Positions 4,872-5,464 of a stretch of 5,464 bases of DNA are shown here, in pieces. The stretch covers positions 1-5,464 of the forward strand of contig DAOVYA010000130.1 in NCBI GenBank assembly GCA_030635865.1, given 5' to 3'. The notes below the pieces were generated by a model that worked only from the letters and a program-made list of their open reading frames with translations, searched no databases and was not told the origin of the DNA. Numbering within the stretch: position 1 is the stretch's first letter; each line of letters opens with the position of its first letter. Source of the stretch: Gammaproteobacteria bacterium (GTDB taxonomy: Bacteria; Pseudomonadota; Gammaproteobacteria; UBA9214). Position numbers and translations under genes: made by a program.

Positions 4872-5464
4872 ATGGCCGATTATAAAATTGCACCTTCGAT
4901 TCTGTCGGCAGATTTCGCCCGCCTGGGTGAAGAGGTTACAAACGTTCTGGAATCCGGGGCTGACATCGTGCATTTCGATGTCATGGATAACCATTATGTA
5001 CCCAACCTGACCATTGGCCCGCTGGTGTGCGAGGCATTGCGTGCCCACGGTATAACCGCAGACATTGATGTGCACCTGATGGTGAAGCCGGTGGACCGCA
5101 TCATCCCTGATTTTGCCAGGGCCGGTGCCACCTGGATCACTTTTCATCCCGAGGGCAGTGAGCACATTGATCGTTCCCTGTCGCTGATACATGACGAGGG
5201 TTGTAAATCAGGCCTGGTTTTCAATCCGGCTACACCGCTGGACTGTCTGAAGCACGTCATTGACAAGGTGGACATGATATTACTGATGTCTGTTAACCCC
5301 GGTTTTGGCGGCCAGAGTTTTATTCCGGAAGCGCTTCCCAAATTGCGTGAAGCGCGCAAGATCATCGATGAAAGTGGGCGTGACATTCGCCTTGAAATCG
5401 ATGGTGGTGTGAAGATCGATAATATCGGTGAAATTGCAGCAGCCGGTGCAGATACCTTTGTTGC
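4872..5464 (+). CDS. rpe: Ribulose-phosphate 3-epimerase (3' partial)
   Basis: The enzyme interconverts D-ribulose 5-phosphate and D-xylulose 5-phosphate in the cytosolic pentose-phosphate pathway, and in the Calvin cycle of autotrophs. The visible 197 residues cover most of the usual 220-230 residue TIM barrel; the gene is cut by the right edge without a stop. Family motifs are intact: [13 protein letters not shown] (7-19), [12 protein letters not shown] (34-45), [10 protein letters not shown] (68-77), FHPEGSEH (91-98), NPATPL (118-123), [14 protein letters not shown] (139-152) and LEIDGGV (174-180). S9, H34, D36, H68 and D177 correspond to the substrate, metal and acid-base residues. The start is set by GAGG 8 nt upstream. 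A 500-nt region with palindromes precedes it, so it probably begins its own transcript. In many proteobacteria gph and trpE follow; that cannot be seen here. Confidence 0.97.
   Translation, partial: MADYKIAPSILSADFARLGEEVTNVLESGADIVHFDVMDNHYVPNLTIGPLVCEALRAHGITADIDVHLMVKPVDRIIPDFARAGATWITFHPEGSEHIDRSLSLIHDEGCKSGLVFNPATPLDCLKHVIDKVDMILLMSVNPGFGGQSFIPEALPKLREARKIIDESGRDIRLEIDGGVKIDNIGEIAAAGADTFV

Noticed and set aside
4586..4873. Minus-strand 95-residue frame upstream of rpe
   Set aside because: Its start codon is the complement of the rpe ATG, no ribosome-binding site precedes it, and its composition is not protein-like.
1..5464. tRNA, rRNA, CRISPR array, insertion sequence or attachment site
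   Set aside because: I saw no cloverleaf, rRNA-like stretch, regularly spaced repeats, transposase motifs or terminal inverted repeats on either strand.

Overview
The window is ordinary bacterial chromosome. It most likely comes from a gammaproteobacterium: the Rpe fragment reads very close to my memory of the E. coli enzyme, codons are moderately GC-rich, and Shine-Dalgarno sites are clear where they matter. I cannot name a genus. No tRNA, rRNA, CRISPR array, insertion sequence or phage gene is visible.

Layout. Positions 1-3675 hold three plus-strand genes that look like one transcription unit. The first is the 3' part of a large gene for a membrane-anchored coiled-coil protein ending in a formylglycine-generating-enzyme-like (FGE/SUMF1) domain. 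After 67 nt comes a PfkB-family sugar kinase that strikingly resembles animal ketohexokinase. A small Rieske [2Fe-2S] protein follows, its start overlapping the kinase stop (ATGA at 3310-3313). A hairpin near 3711-3737 may end this unit. Two small minus-strand genes face it: a 59-residue protein (3771-3950) that is easily missed because of its size but has a perfect AGGAGG site, and a 95-residue acidic protein (4083-4370) with a good sigma-70 promoter at 4455-4483.

Positions 4371-4871 are about 500 nt without a convincing gene, between the minus-strand pair and rpe. This stretch holds the minus-strand promoter, an 82% AT block (4661-4720) with two inverted repeats around a candidate rpe promoter, a possible leader hairpin and an exact DnaA-box match. 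The window closes inside rpe (ribulose-phosphate 3-epimerase, from 4872), which is open at the right edge.

How the genes might work together. rpe is pentose-phosphate or Calvin-cycle housekeeping. The three-gene plus-strand cluster is the unusual part: a long cytoplasmic coiled coil with a probably periplasmic FGE-fold domain that lacks both catalytic cysteines, next to a ketohexokinase-like kinase translationally coupled to a Rieske ferredoxin. Nothing in the sequence fixes a shared pathway, so a common function is inference from gene order only.
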